Of a stretch of 64,000 bases of DNA, positions 53,650 through 62,456 are shown piece after piece; position 1 is the first letter of the stretch, and the number at the start of each line of letters is the position of its first letter. The notes beneath the pieces were generated by a model. The model was not told the origin of the DNA and ran no database searches. It saw only the letters and a list, made by a program, of their open reading frames with translations. Origin of the DNA: an uncultured Sutterella sp. (GTDB lineage: Bacteria > Pseudomonadota > Gammaproteobacteria > Burkholderiales > Burkholderiaceae_F). A program made the translations under genes and the position numbers. The stretch covers positions 124,001-188,000 of the forward strand of contig CABQGK010000003.1 in NCBI GenBank assembly GCA_902463725.1, read 5' to 3'.

Positions 53650-53806
53650 GATCAATACCTCAAAAGCTTTGTTCCTCGCGCTAGGGGTGCCGCACAGAAA
53701 ACCGTGCACTGACGCCACTGCGCGCGGTATGTTCAACCATTTTAGCGCAGAAAAGTTGGGGCCCCGCACCTGCGCAGAGCCCCCATTTCGAACCTACCGA
53801 GCGGGA

Positions 53807-54637
53807 TTAGTTTTTCACCCCAATCGCGCCGCGCGCTAAGTCGCCCTCAACCCACTCAATGAGTTCTTCACAGCGACGGTGCGCGTCGCCAAGCGCTTCC
53901 CAAGCACTCGGCACTTCTGGGGGCAGGTAAGCCGTGACATAACCCTCAAGCAGCTCTTTGCCGGCGTTATTGATCAAGCGGCTATGCCAGATGCCACGAA
54001 CCTTCGTGCGTTCAATACGTGACTCGGCAAAGCCCTTGAGACGCACTTCGATGTTGCCCGTTCCAAGCGTAGAAAGAATCGCGCGTGAGTCCCCAGCGGA
54101 GAGAGGCTCACCCGAAAACTCCACCATGAAGGCCGGCTCGTTGCTCATGCTTTCCCAGTCAATCTTCTGCTGCTGGCTACGGAGCTGCTCAAGAATGGCA
54201 GGCGCAGCAAACACATCAGCGCCGTTATTGACAATACGACCAATCTCAGGCTCTCCCTCCTTGGCGACGTGACGTACGCAGAGCGGCACGCGCGTGAGAA
54301 TGAAGCTCTCTTGGCCGTCCATCTGCATACGCCAGAGGCACGGAATGCCCGTTTCTTCGATCTTCACAAGTCCATCATGCAAAATTATGCGCACTTCGCC
54401 GACACCAATCGTCGGCAGAATGAACTTGAGCCAGTCCGGCTGAAAACGGCTGAACTCATAGATCTTGTGCATGGCGTTGAACGTCGCTTGACTTTCATCG
54501 GCGAGCGCAAGTTTAAATTCTTCGTCGATTTCTCGGAGGAAATCCAAAAGCGCATGCGCCGCTTGTTCTTCAACTTCAGGTGGCAATTGCGGGACTCGGG
54601 CCCAAACGTCGGCCCCGTCAATGGAAAAATTTGCCAT
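53807..54637 (-). CDS. hupH: HupH/HyaF-like hydrogenase maturation protein
   Basis: About 276 residues from the ATG at 54637 (MANFSIDGADVWARVPQLPP), with GGAG eleven bases upstream; the frame is open 41 codons further. LPTIGVGEVRIIL, ETGIPCLWRMQM and NTLGTGNIEVRLKGF-like STLGTGNIEVRLKGF fit the HupH/HyaF family, and GIWHSRLINNAGKELLE follows. HupH/HyaF is needed for maturation of Hyd-1-type hydrogenase, probably at the iron-sulfur small subunit. Length matches E. coli HyaF (285). Confidence 0.88.
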   Translation of the reverse strand: MANFSIDGADVWARVPQLPPEVEEQAAHALLDFLREIDEEFKLALADESQATFNAMHKIYEFSRFQPDWLKFILPTIGVGEVRIILHDGLVKIEETGIPCLWRMQMDGQESFILTRVPLCVRHVAKEGEPEIGRIVNNGADVFAAPAILEQLRSQQQKIDWESMSNEPAFMVEFSGEPLSAGDSRAILSTLGTGNIEVRLKGFAESRIERTKVRGIWHSRLINNAGKELLEGYVTAYLPPEVPSAWEALGDAHRRCEELIEWVEGDLARGAIGVKN

Positions 54638-54796
54638 CTCGTGTGTACTCCAGTTAATAGGTAAATTCGTGGCGTAGAGGGCCGTGCTTATCAAGCGCTC
54701 AAAAGAACTTTCGCTCAACCGGCGCGCCGAACGCCCGAGCTGGCTCTTCATGCACGGCACAAAAGCGCACCCCTGAGAAAGGGGCTATGCGCATTT

Positions 54797-55261
54797 TTAG
54801 TGATAATTTTCTTCTTCGTTATTGGAAACGATCGTGATCGTACGACGGGGAGCCTTCGTACGAGAACCGATTTCCCCGAGCTCCTCGAGGTATTCGTCCC
54901 AGTTCTTGAGCCCTTCCGACGCCCCGAGGAAGGCTGCGTCACGGAAGAACGCCACCGCGGGGAGTTTTTTAATACCAAACTGCGTGCTCATTGCGCGCGC
55001 CTTCTTCACATCGGCAATCCAAGCACCCGAGAGGTAGTCCTTGAAGACCTTCTTCAGTTCAGGGCCAATCACCACAATGTCCAAGGTTTCACGGACTCGA
55101 TTCGGATCATCTGCAAAGAGCACCAATTTGAGACCAGGCACAGCCTGCATCTCGGCCAAGTTTTCTTCGGTGAGCTTACTAAAGCCTTCTTCGTTGTAGA
55201 GGCGCACAAAGAGCGGATGTTCATCGGGCTCGTAGGCGCCCACCTGGGTGTACTTACTCAT
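54797..55261 (-). CDS. hyaE: HyaE/HupG, thioredoxin-fold hydrogenase chaperone
   Basis: A 154-residue protein. LVLFADDPNRVRETLDIVVIGPELKKVF and ISTQFGIKKLPAVAFFRDAAFLG-like AMSTQFGIKKLPAVAFF show the thioredoxin fold without its CxxC, as in HyaE/HupG. These proteins bind the Tat signal of the hydrogenase small subunit as an export checkpoint. AAAGGA precedes the ATG. It lies between hupF and hupH. Confidence 0.92.
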   Translation of the reverse strand: MSKYTQVGAYEPDEHPLFVRLYNEEGFSKLTEENLAEMQAVPGLKLVLFADDPNRVRETLDIVVIGPELKKVFKDYLSGAWIADVKKARAMSTQFGIKKLPAVAFFRDAAFLGASEGLKNWDEYLEELGEIGSRTKAPRRTITIVSNNEEENYH

Positions 55262-55273
55262 CGAATTTATCCT

Positions 55274-55600
55274 TTACATGATTTTTTTGCCAACCTGATC
55301 CACGAGGTGAGGCGGCAGTTTCGGTCCATCGAGCAAATCGCCAAAGCCAGCGGCAATCGTCTCTTCCGTGGCTTCACCAGCGAGCACACTATCGAGCGCC
55401 GACAGCGCGCGGTTCACCTCCGCGGCCTCCTCAGCATCCACGCGTCGAATCGCCTGATCCAAAAAGACCATGACCATCTCACCGGGTTTGACGTCGTCGC
55501 CAATAAGCGCCGCATTAACCACTTTTTTTTCACTGCCACGAGAAACGGTCAGGCTATAGCCATCGACCGCTTCCACTAGCATGGGCAGAGCAATACACAT
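55274..55600 (-). CDS. hupF: HupF, HypC-family chaperone for the uptake hydrogenase
   Basis: A 108-residue protein with the HypC-type start MCIALPMLVEAVDG (Cys2) and a longer, Ala/Glu-rich C-terminus than hypC in this window. HupF/HoxL paralogues act in transfer of the Fe(CN)2CO group and protect the large subunit during aerobic maturation. GAGG lies before the ATG. The hyaE gene begins 12 bases beyond its stop. Confidence 0.9.
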   Translation of the reverse strand: MCIALPMLVEAVDGYSLTVSRGSEKKVVNAALIGDDVKPGEMVMVFLDQAIRRVDAEEAAEVNRALSALDSVLAGEATEETIAAGFGDLLDGPKLPPHLVDQVGKKIM

Positions 55601-55687
55601 GATGCAATCCTCAATTGATGCTCCCCGCCCAATCTCCGACTGGTCGAGGAATCTAGGGGCCGTAGCCCCCTATTCTAGTTACTATAT

Positions 55688-56335
55688 TTAAAAATCAATT
55701 TCGTAGCTCTTACCGGCCGCGCGCCGCATAAAGCGCTCATCACCATCACGGCACGCCTCTTCCGCGCTCGGGCGCTCCGCAATGTAGCGATCCTCCTGCA
55801 CGCACTCAGCCATGAGCGGCTCGACCTTATCACCCTCGGGGCGCTTTTCGACCGCAAAGCCCCAACGTGCAAGCTCCTCAGCAGCCCAAAGCACCGCCGT
55901 ATCAACCTTAGAGGCCAGCGTTTCGGTGAGGCCACCGCCATAGTCCTCCATGTTCTCAGGCTGAATGCCCACCACGGTTAAGAGTTCAGGCTCATAGCCC
56001 ATCAGCATCGCATTAAAGAGTAGATCGTTAATACCTGTTTGGTGCGGCGAAATCTTGGTGGACTGCCAAGCCTTGACTTCATCACCACGTAGCACAGCCA
56101 TGTAGCCAGGCTCACGCTTAAAGTCCACACAGTCAAGCACCAGCAAGCGCTTGGCATTCATGATGTCATTCATGAGATAGTTACCAAGCGTACCGCCATC
56201 CATAACAACCACCCCTTCTCGTGGCGAATAAGTGCGGTGGAAATGCTCAACGGCGCGTGGACCAAAACCCTCGTCCGCATAAAGAATATTGCCAATGCCT
56301 AAAACCAGCACTTCATTTTGGGGTGTATTGTTCAT
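55688..56335 (-). CDS. hyaD: HyaD/HupD, hydrogenase large-subunit maturation endopeptidase
   Basis: A 215-residue M52 peptidase that removes the C-terminal tail of HyaB after nickel insertion. Nickel-sensing residues are the Glu in GIGNILYADEGFGPRA, the Asp in VLDCVDF and the His in ISPHQTGINDLL. The C-terminal ~35 residues are an extra charged tail. It opens the accessory operon hyaD-hupF-hyaE-hupH-hupI, downstream of a terminator-like hairpin. The ribosome-binding site is weak. Confidence 0.94.
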   Translation of the reverse strand: MNNTPQNEVLVLGIGNILYADEGFGPRAVEHFHRTYSPREGVVVMDGGTLGNYLMNDIMNAKRLLVLDCVDFKREPGYMAVLRGDEVKAWQSTKISPHQTGINDLLFNAMLMGYEPELLTVVGIQPENMEDYGGGLTETLASKVDTAVLWAAEELARWGFAVEKRPEGDKVEPLMAECVQEDRYIAERPSAEEACRDGDERFMRRAAGKSYEIDF

Positions 56336-56782
56336 TGTGAATCTCGACCTATCTCTGATAATGGAAGGTGTGTACAGCTTCTTGAACAGTCTCTGGCGGC
56401 CACGCGCGTAAGTCGCTACTCTCTCGACGAGGAGTGCGTAGCAGGAGACTGTGGGAGAGCATGCGGCTTACGAGCGGCACACCGCACCATCGCTCCTTTT
56501 CGCAAGAAGCCCTAGTAGTAGCAAAGCCGCACCAAGCCGTGTGACTGACACTATAGCGAAGTATTGCCCTGCTTTCCATCCTTCATCGGATTATCCTTAT
56601 TACGACACTAGAACTATAAAAATACCCCATAGAGGTAGCAAAGTAGTTCTTTTGAAAGATAAAAAAAAGGCACCTGACTCTCGAAAGAGACAGATGCCTT
56701 CTATTTTGCGTCAGTGACATCGGCCGAATGAGGATTCCCCATCCATGTAGGGAATCCCTAAAGCCGTGGCTGATCGAGCGCC
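56336..56782. other. Spacer between hyaC and hyaD
   Basis: A 447-base gap in an otherwise compact minus-strand cluster. It holds a terminator-like hairpin (56660-56702) and, just after hyaC, an inverted repeat GGATTCCC with GGGAATCC (about 56731-56756). A promoter for hyaD is expected between about 56340 and 56640, but no clear one was picked out. No gene is supported. Confidence 0.5.
56660..56702 (-). terminator. Intrinsic terminator downstream of hyaABC (leftward)
   Basis: Reading leftwards, AAGGCA-CTG-CTC arms pair across a short loop with GAG-CAG-TGCCTT (with single mismatched bases between the blocks) and are followed by a run of eight T (the A-run at about 56661-56668 on the plus strand). 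It should end or reduce the structural-gene message before hyaD. Confidence 0.75.
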
Positions 56783-57502
56783 TTAGTGGTGTTCACCACC
56801 CTGGTGCTTGAACAGACGCAGACCGGAGGTCATGGCGGACCACTGGGTCGCACCACCCATCACGTCTTCGCGCACGCTCATGTAGAGGTGAGCGATCGTG
56901 AAGAGACCGAAGACGTACATCAGCACATGGTGCGTCGTACGAACGGCCTGGGAGTCACCGAACAGGTCAATGACCCAACCGAAGTAGATCATCCAGCTGC
57001 TATCCCAGCCCCAGCCCTGTGCAAAGAGCGCGAGGCCAGTGATGATAATGCCCACGGAACCGCAAACAAAGAAGCCGAACATGGCAGCCTGAGCGAGCGG
57101 GTTGTGACCAGCATACTCAGGAGCAGACTTCTTGATGAAGAGGTAGTAGGCGATCTGACCAAAGACGCCTTTCCACCACTTCAAGCTCCAGAACGGGGGC
57201 AGGAAGATCATGTGTGCATAGCGGTTGCCGAAAATCGCCCAGAAGACGCGATAAACGAACAGCGCGCTGAACACCAGACCAGCGATGAAATGCACCATGC
57301 GAATGTAGCCAAAGTCATACGTCATCCACGTAGGGCTATGGTTTGCATGCATGGGCATGCCAATCAGAAAGCCAGTCACGAACATCGTGAACATGCACAC
57401 CGCCATGAGCCAGTGCCACACACGGACAGGCGCTTCCCACACATAGACGGGAGAGAGCCCACCCGAGGGGTCGACTTCATAGGTGACGGGATCGATTTTC
57501 AT
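56783..57502 (-). CDS. hyaC: HyaC, b-type cytochrome subunit of the [NiFe] hydrogenase
   Basis: A 239-residue inner-membrane protein with four main helices. Heme-ligand histidines lie in VRVWHWLMAV, MVHFIAGLVF and VRTTHHVLMYV, and IAHLYMSVREDVMG is a conserved end. It takes electrons from HyaA and passes them to the quinone pool. AAGGAGG sits six bases before the ATG, 13 bases after the hyaB stop. Confidence 0.95.
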   Translation of the reverse strand: MKIDPVTYEVDPSGGLSPVYVWEAPVRVWHWLMAVCMFTMFVTGFLIGMPMHANHSPTWMTYDFGYIRMVHFIAGLVFSALFVYRVFWAIFGNRYAHMIFLPPFWSLKWWKGVFGQIAYYLFIKKSAPEYAGHNPLAQAAMFGFFVCGSVGIIITGLALFAQGWGWDSSWMIYFGWVIDLFGDSQAVRTTHHVLMYVFGLFTIAHLYMSVREDVMGGATQWSAMTSGLRLFKHQGGEHH

Positions 57503-57515
57503 AGAATCCCTCCTT

Positions 57516-59285
57516 TTAGCGGACCTGGATGTCGGCGAGTTCCTTGCCTTCCGGATCCATCAAGTGAGTCGAGCAAGCCAGGCACGGGTCAAAGCTGTGA
57601 ATCGTGCGCAGGATTTCGAGCGGACGCTTCTTGTCTGCAATCGGGTTGCCGATGAGCGAGGCTTCGTAGGTGCCGATCTGACCTTCGGGGCTGCGCGGAG
57701 ACGCATTCCACGTGGTCGGAACCACAGCCTGCCAGTTGGCAAGACGGGTGTCCTTAATGACGCACCAGTGGCCGAGCGCGCCACGCGGAGCTTCAGCAAC
57801 ACCAACGCCGCGGCATTCCTTCGGCCACTTGCTGGGTTCCCAGAGTTCCATGTTGGCAGCAGCTTCGTCGCCGCTCTTGATGTTGGCTTCGAGAGCGTTG
57901 ATCGTCCAAATCAATTCCTGGCAAGCCCAATCCGTTTCAAGGGCACGGGCAGCATGACGGCCGAGCGTCGAAGACATGGCTTCGAGCGGGAGGTTGAGAT
58001 CATGCAGAAGCGCCAAAGCCGGTTCCTTAATGTACGGAACGTTCTTGGCAACACCCATGAGGACGCGGGCGAGCGGGCCCACTTCCATCATATGGCCCTT
58101 CCAGCGCGGGCTCTTGATCCAAGAGTACTTGCCATCCGGAGCAAGCCACTCGAACTTCGTCTTCGTACCGATGGAGTTCTTGGAGATTTCGAAGTTCTGT
58201 TCCGAGATACCTTCCCAAGGATGCAGACCCTTGTTGGCTTCGGGGTACTTGTACCAGGAGTGGTCGACGAATTCCTGAACCTGATTGAGGTCACGCGGAT
58301 CGACGTCGTGGATTTCCTTGAAGTTGCCGTTGATGATGGCACCGCGCGGCAACTGCAGCGACTGCTCGGAAAAGTCGTTAGCGATACGCGGGAAGTCACC
58401 GTAGCAGAGAATGTTCTTGCCAGAGAGACCGCCACCATACGTGAACCATTCGGGGTAGAAGCTACCGATGGCCTTGATGTCCGGCAGATACACGTTGCGG
58501 GTAATCGTCAGCGCCTTCTGGGCCAGATCCTTCATGAAGTTCATGGTGGTCTGGTTAACCATCGTGCCCTGAGCGCCCGTGTCATGCATGTTGATCGGGC
58601 AAGCCATACCGCCGACGAGGTAGTTCGGGTGCGGGTTCTTACCGCCCAAGATCGTCTGGATCTTGACGATTTCACGCTGGAACTCGAGCACTTCGAGGTA
58701 GTGGGTAACGGCGAGAAGGTTCACTGCAGGCGGAAGCTTCATCGCGGGGTGACCCCAGTAGCCCTTGTTGAAGATACCGAGCTGGCCGCTGGCAACGAAC
58801 TTCTTCAGACGGTTCTGAATGTCGCGGAAGTAACCAACGGAAGCGAGCGGGTGGTTGGGCGAAATCTTGGCCTGAATCGCAGCGGTTTCACGCGGATCAG
58901 CGTCAAGAGCGCTCACAACGTCAACCCAGTCCAGCGCGGAGAGCTGATAGAAGTGGACGATATGGTCGTGGATGTAGAGCACCAACGCCATGATGTTACG
59001 CATGTAGTTGGCGTTCTTCGGGATCTTGATGCCGATAGCGTCTTCAACGCTACGAACAGCAGCAAGCGCGTGCACGCCCGTGCAGACGCCGCAGATACGT
59101 TCCACGAACGCCCAAGCATCACGGGGGTCACGACCCTTCAAAATAACTTCCAAACCACGCCACATGGTACCCGTGGACATGGCATCGGCAATCTTGCCGT
59201 CGTCGCCGAGAACCGCCTGAACGCGAAGATGGCCTTCGATTCGGGTAAGCGGGTCGACAACAATCTGTCGTTCACGATCGTTCAT
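57516..59285 (-). CDS. hyaB: HyaB, [NiFe] hydrogenase large subunit
   Basis: A 589-residue catalytic subunit. The nickel ligands are in RICGVCTGVH (Cys65, Cys68) and DPCLACSTH (Cys568, Cys571). The sequence continues 15 residues past His574 (LMDPEGKELADIQVR), the tail that HyaD cleaves. DPLTRIEGHL is at the N-terminus. It has no signal peptide and is exported attached to HyaA. Its first base is the last base of the hyaA stop (TAATG), so translation is coupled. Codon bias is strong and leaves a 660-codon antisense frame that is not a gene. Confidence 0.98.
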   Translation of the reverse strand: MNDRERQIVVDPLTRIEGHLRVQAVLGDDGKIADAMSTGTMWRGLEVILKGRDPRDAWAFVERICGVCTGVHALAAVRSVEDAIGIKIPKNANYMRNIMALVLYIHDHIVHFYQLSALDWVDVVSALDADPRETAAIQAKISPNHPLASVGYFRDIQNRLKKFVASGQLGIFNKGYWGHPAMKLPPAVNLLAVTHYLEVLEFQREIVKIQTILGGKNPHPNYLVGGMACPINMHDTGAQGTMVNQTTMNFMKDLAQKALTITRNVYLPDIKAIGSFYPEWFTYGGGLSGKNILCYGDFPRIANDFSEQSLQLPRGAIINGNFKEIHDVDPRDLNQVQEFVDHSWYKYPEANKGLHPWEGISEQNFEISKNSIGTKTKFEWLAPDGKYSWIKSPRWKGHMMEVGPLARVLMGVAKNVPYIKEPALALLHDLNLPLEAMSSTLGRHAARALETDWACQELIWTINALEANIKSGDEAAANMELWEPSKWPKECRGVGVAEAPRGALGHWCVIKDTRLANWQAVVPTTWNASPRSPEGQIGTYEASLIGNPIADKKRPLEILRTIHSFDPCLACSTHLMDPEGKELADIQVR

Positions 59286-60385
59286 TATTTATCCCCTCCG
59301 ATTTCCTTGTTGGTATTCTTGCTGCGGGCCTGCGCAACAGCAGACATGGCGACGTGCGCAGCGGCAGCGACACCAACGAGACCGAGCGTAGCGAGACCGA
59401 CCTTGTCAGCCGTCGCTTCAATGCCACCGAAGCCCGGGGGCAGAACGGTCGTTTCATGTTCGTAGAACGAACCCTTATCGAAGAAGTTCGGTTCGGAGCA
59501 ACCGATGCAGCCGTGACCGGACTGCACAGGCCACGAAATACCTTCGTTCCAACGCATTGCGGAGCAGGAGTTGTAGGACGTCGGGCCCTTGCAACCAACC
59601 TTGTAGAGGCAGTAGCCGAGCTTGGCGCCTTCGTCGTCGAACTTCTCAACGAACTGACCAGCGTCGAAGTGGGCACGGCGATAGCACTTGTCGTGAATAC
59701 GCTGGCCATAGAACATCTTCGGACGGCCCATGCGGTCAAGCGGGGGCAGACGGTCGTAGGTGAGGATGTAGGTGACCACACCAGACATCACGTCTGGAAT
59801 CGGGGGGCAACCCGGAACGAGCACAATCGGCTTGTCCTTGATCACTTCGGTAATCGGCACAGCCTTGGTGGGGTTGGGCTTGGCAGCCTGCACGCAACCC
59901 CAAGAAGCGCAGGAACCCCAGGCGATAACAGCCTTGGCATCCTTGGCAACGTGCTTGATCTTTTCGAGGAACGGTTCACCGCCAGGGATGCAGTTGATAC
60001 CGTCGTTATGCAACGGCACATTGCCTTCCACAGCGAGAATGTAGTTACCCTTGTACTTTTCCATCGTTTCAGCGAGGGCTTCTTCAGCCTGCTCGCCCGC
60101 CGCGGCCATGATCGTATCGTCATAGTCGAGCGAGATCATGGAGAGGACGAGGTCCTGAGCGATCGGGTGATAGGAACGGATGAAGGATTCCGTACAGCAG
60201 GTGCATTCAAGACCGTGCAGCCAAATGACAGGCGTACGCGGCTTGTTCTGCATAGCGTCGGCGATGTCTTTCGCACCGGCGCTGCCCAAACCGAGGCTGG
60301 CTGCAGTGAAGGAACAGAACTGAAGGAAGCTACGGCGGCTAATACCGCGGCGTCGCAGCGCTTCATATTGTGTTTCGAGTTTCAT
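59285..60385 (-). CDS. hyaA: HyaA, oxygen-tolerant-type [NiFe] hydrogenase small subunit
   Basis: A 366-residue iron-sulfur subunit with a Tat signal (ISRRSFLQF, 15-23) and a C-terminal membrane anchor (about 330-350). The proximal-cluster cysteines are 61, 63, 64, 159, 164 and 193, exactly 44 higher than the six of mature E. coli Hyd-1 (17, 19, 20, 115, 120, 149). The extra pair (63 and 164) defines the 4Fe-3S cluster of oxygen-tolerant group 1d enzymes. CYRRAHFDAG and SGHGCIGCSEPNF serve the distal and medial clusters. GGAG lies before the ATG. It is the promoter-proximal gene of hyaABC. Confidence 0.97.
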   Translation of the reverse strand: MKLETQYEALRRRGISRRSFLQFCSFTAASLGLGSAGAKDIADAMQNKPRTPVIWLHGLECTCCTESFIRSYHPIAQDLVLSMISLDYDDTIMAAAGEQAEEALAETMEKYKGNYILAVEGNVPLHNDGINCIPGGEPFLEKIKHVAKDAKAVIAWGSCASWGCVQAAKPNPTKAVPITEVIKDKPIVLVPGCPPIPDVMSGVVTYILTYDRLPPLDRMGRPKMFYGQRIHDKCYRRAHFDAGQFVEKFDDEGAKLGYCLYKVGCKGPTSYNSCSAMRWNEGISWPVQSGHGCIGCSEPNFFDKGSFYEHETTVLPPGFGGIEATADKVGLATLGLVGVAAAAHVAMSAVAQARSKNTNKEIGGDK

Positions 60386-61054
60386 TATTTAATCTCCATC
60401 AAGGGGAGGATAACTGGAGTGGTTTCCTTGCTGAGCCAAAAAATTTTGGACAACAAAAAAACGGGGGAACCCCAGTCTCTTTTTTCCCACCCACAGTTTA
60501 TAAAGTTTGCTGATCTTTTCCATCAATACAAGGATTAAAGATTTCTCACGATTTATACCCCCTAAGTACTACCTATGATTAAAAATGGCGGTACTTCTTA
60601 CATTTAGACCATTTGTCCTACGCCAGAGGGGGCGCAAACCTAACGTTTACATGGGTATGGTGACGTCATTGGTATTAGGGTTAGTACTAATGGAGGTTAC
60701 GCCCGTTCCTCTCGAAACCCAACTCGCTCAAGGCGTTTTTGATTTTGTCCCACCAAAGAAACTTTTTGATTTGATGGAACAATTCAAAAAAAGCCAACTA
60801 TTACAAAGCGCTATCGCTTTCTAATCTACTCTTCAGTCCTATTTCATAGGACAATTCTCCCCACCCTCCTCCTCGTACTCAAACCGCTTTGCACAATGCC
60901 TCTCAACGGAAGGCCTTGTGCGGCAGCGCAACGTTACCGACAGACGAAAAGCGCGCTACGGCTCCTATAACGAGCACGCCTGCCTCACGGGTGTCCTCTC
61001 CGCCCTGACGTAACAAAATCGAAGCGGCTCAACAAAGAGCCAAGGAGAACTCAT
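60386..61054. other. Divergent control region, hyaA / lyase-DASS operon
   Basis: A 669-base AT-rich region. Reading leftwards towards hyaA, TTGATG and TATAAA lie 18 bases apart (about 60497-60526 on the plus strand), a possible promoter, and a short GGG/CCC stem followed by seven T (about 60455-60477) lies in the predicted leader. A small rightward frame is listed separately. AAGGAGA just before 61055 is the ribosome site of the lyase gene. Confidence 0.45.
60585..60824 (+). CDS. Possible 79-residue small protein in the hya control region
   Basis: The product has one hydrophobic stretch (YMGMVTSLVLGLVLMEV, about 23-39) and an amphipathic end (KKLFDLMEQFKKS). There is no ribosome-binding site and no recognised family. 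A perfect hairpin AAAGCG-CTAT-CGCTTT (60805-60820) sits at its stop. It may be a genuine small membrane protein or chance. Confidence 0.25.
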   Translation: MAVLLTFRPFVLRQRGRKPNVYMGMVTSLVLGLVLMEVTPVPLETQLAQGVFDFVPPKKLFDLMEQFKKSQLLQSAIAF

Positions 61055-62410
61055 ATGTCCAGCACCGTTTTTGACAGCATTCTCTACCGTGATGCGTTTG
61101 GTAGCCCAGAGATGCGAGCCGTCTTTGACGACCACCATCTCATCGACTGCTACATTCAGACCGAAGTCGCGCTTGCCAAGGCAGAAGCGCGTGTCGGTGT
61201 CATTCCAGCGGAAGCGGCAGAAAAGATCGCAGAACGTGCCACGGTGAAGACGCTTGACTTTGATCGTTTCCGTCACGAAACGGAAATCGTTGGCTACCCA
61301 ATCCTGCCGCTCGTGCACCAGCTCAACGAGCAGTGTGGTGATGCTGGTGGTTTCGTGCACTGGGGCGCTACCACGCAGGACATCATGGACACGGCCAATG
61401 TATTGCAGATCCGCGAAGCACTCGACTTGATTGAAGGAGACCTCAAGAAACTTTGCATGACGCTCGCCAAACTTGCTCAAACCTACCGTGATACACCGAT
61501 GGCGGGACGCACTCATCTGCAGCAAGCGCTGCCCTGCACCTTTGGCTACAAAGTCAGCATTTGGCTTGCCGCATGCCTGCGTCACCTAGAGCGCCTCGAA
61601 GAGCTCCGTCCACGCGTGCTCGTGGGTGAATTCGGTGGCGCAGCAGGGACGCTCGCCTCGCTACACGGCAAAGGTCTCGCCGTGCAAGAAGAAATGATGA
61701 AGGAGCTCGGTCTTGGCGTGCCCGACAGTAGCTGGCACGTTGCCCGTGACGGCTTTGCTGAGGCCGTCAATTTCCTGACACTTGTGACAGGCACGCTCGG
61801 TAAGATCGCCTACGACGTTATGTTGCTCTCGATGAATGAAGTGGGCGAAGTGCTCGAACCGTTTGTCAAAGGACGAGGTGCCTCTTCGACGATGCCTCAA
61901 AAGCGTAATGCCATCTCAAGCGAATTGATGCTCGCGGCTGCCAAAGGTGTTCGCCAAGCAGCTGGGCTCATGGTCGACGCGCAGATACACGATCTCGAGC
62001 GTGCCACGGGTCCTTGGCATGCTGAATGGATCGCTATTCCTGAAGCTTTCATGCTCACCGCTGGCGCCCTCAAGCAAGCCAACTACCTCATGGGTGGACT
62101 CGAGGTCTATCCAGATCGCATGCGAGACAACCTCGCGCTGACCCGCGGCACGATTGTTGCCGAAGCCGTCATGATGGGGCTCGCAGAGTTCATTGGGCGT
62201 CAAGACGCCCACGACGTGGTCTATGACGCCTGTCGCACCGTCAACACCAAGGGTGGCACGCTAGCAGAGGTTCTCAAAGCAACGCCAGCGGTCGCCTCTC
62301 GTATTCCAGCAACCACCCTTGATTCGCTCTGCGACCCCGCTAACTACATCGGTCAGTGCGGTGAAATGGTTGATCGCGTGCTAGCAAAGTTTGCTCACGC
62401 CAAGCTCTAA
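61055..62410 (+). CDS. Adenylosuccinate lyase/PcaB-like member of the fumarase/aspartase superfamily
   Basis: A 451-residue homotetrameric-type lyase. HWGATTQDIMDTA, GRTHLQQALPCTFG (catalytic His region) and the signature GASSTMPQKRN are all intact. The sequence leans towards the adenylosuccinate lyase / 3-carboxymuconate cycloisomerase branch, but no purine or protocatechuate gene is nearby. The superfamily releases fumarate, and the next gene encodes a dicarboxylate-type transporter, so the pair may take up or exchange C4-acids or succinylated compounds (inference). AAGGAGA precedes the ATG. Confidence 0.88.
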   Translation: MSSTVFDSILYRDAFGSPEMRAVFDDHHLIDCYIQTEVALAKAEARVGVIPAEAAEKIAERATVKTLDFDRFRHETEIVGYPILPLVHQLNEQCGDAGGFVHWGATTQDIMDTANVLQIREALDLIEGDLKKLCMTLAKLAQTYRDTPMAGRTHLQQALPCTFGYKVSIWLAACLRHLERLEELRPRVLVGEFGGAAGTLASLHGKGLAVQEEMMKELGLGVPDSSWHVARDGFAEAVNFLTLVTGTLGKIAYDVMLLSMNEVGEVLEPFVKGRGASSTMPQKRNAISSELMLAAAKGVRQAAGLMVDAQIHDLERATGPWHAEWIAIPEAFMLTAGALKQANYLMGGLEVYPDRMRDNLALTRGTIVAEAVMMGLAEFIGRQDAHDVVYDACRTVNTKGGTLAEVLKATPAVASRIPATTLDSLCDPANYIGQCGEMVDRVLAKFAHAKL

Positions 62411-62456
62411 TCGAAACCGCCCTCTCCCTCAAACTTTGACCCACACGGTGAACACC

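Noticed and set aside
54800..55579. A 259-codon frame antisense to hyaE and hupF
   Set aside because: It spans two real genes and their junction on the opposite strand.
57483..59465. A 660-codon open frame antisense to hyaB
   Set aside because: It mirrors the strongly codon-biased hyaB gene on the other strand, crosses gene boundaries, and its product shows no family motif.
60490..60530. A possible FNR box (TGAT...ATCA) upstream of hyaA
   Set aside because: The half-sites are seven bases apart instead of the four needed for FNR.
59354..60538. A 394-codon open frame antisense to hyaA
   Set aside because: Shadow of hyaA, which is certain; no ribosome-binding site and no protein family features.
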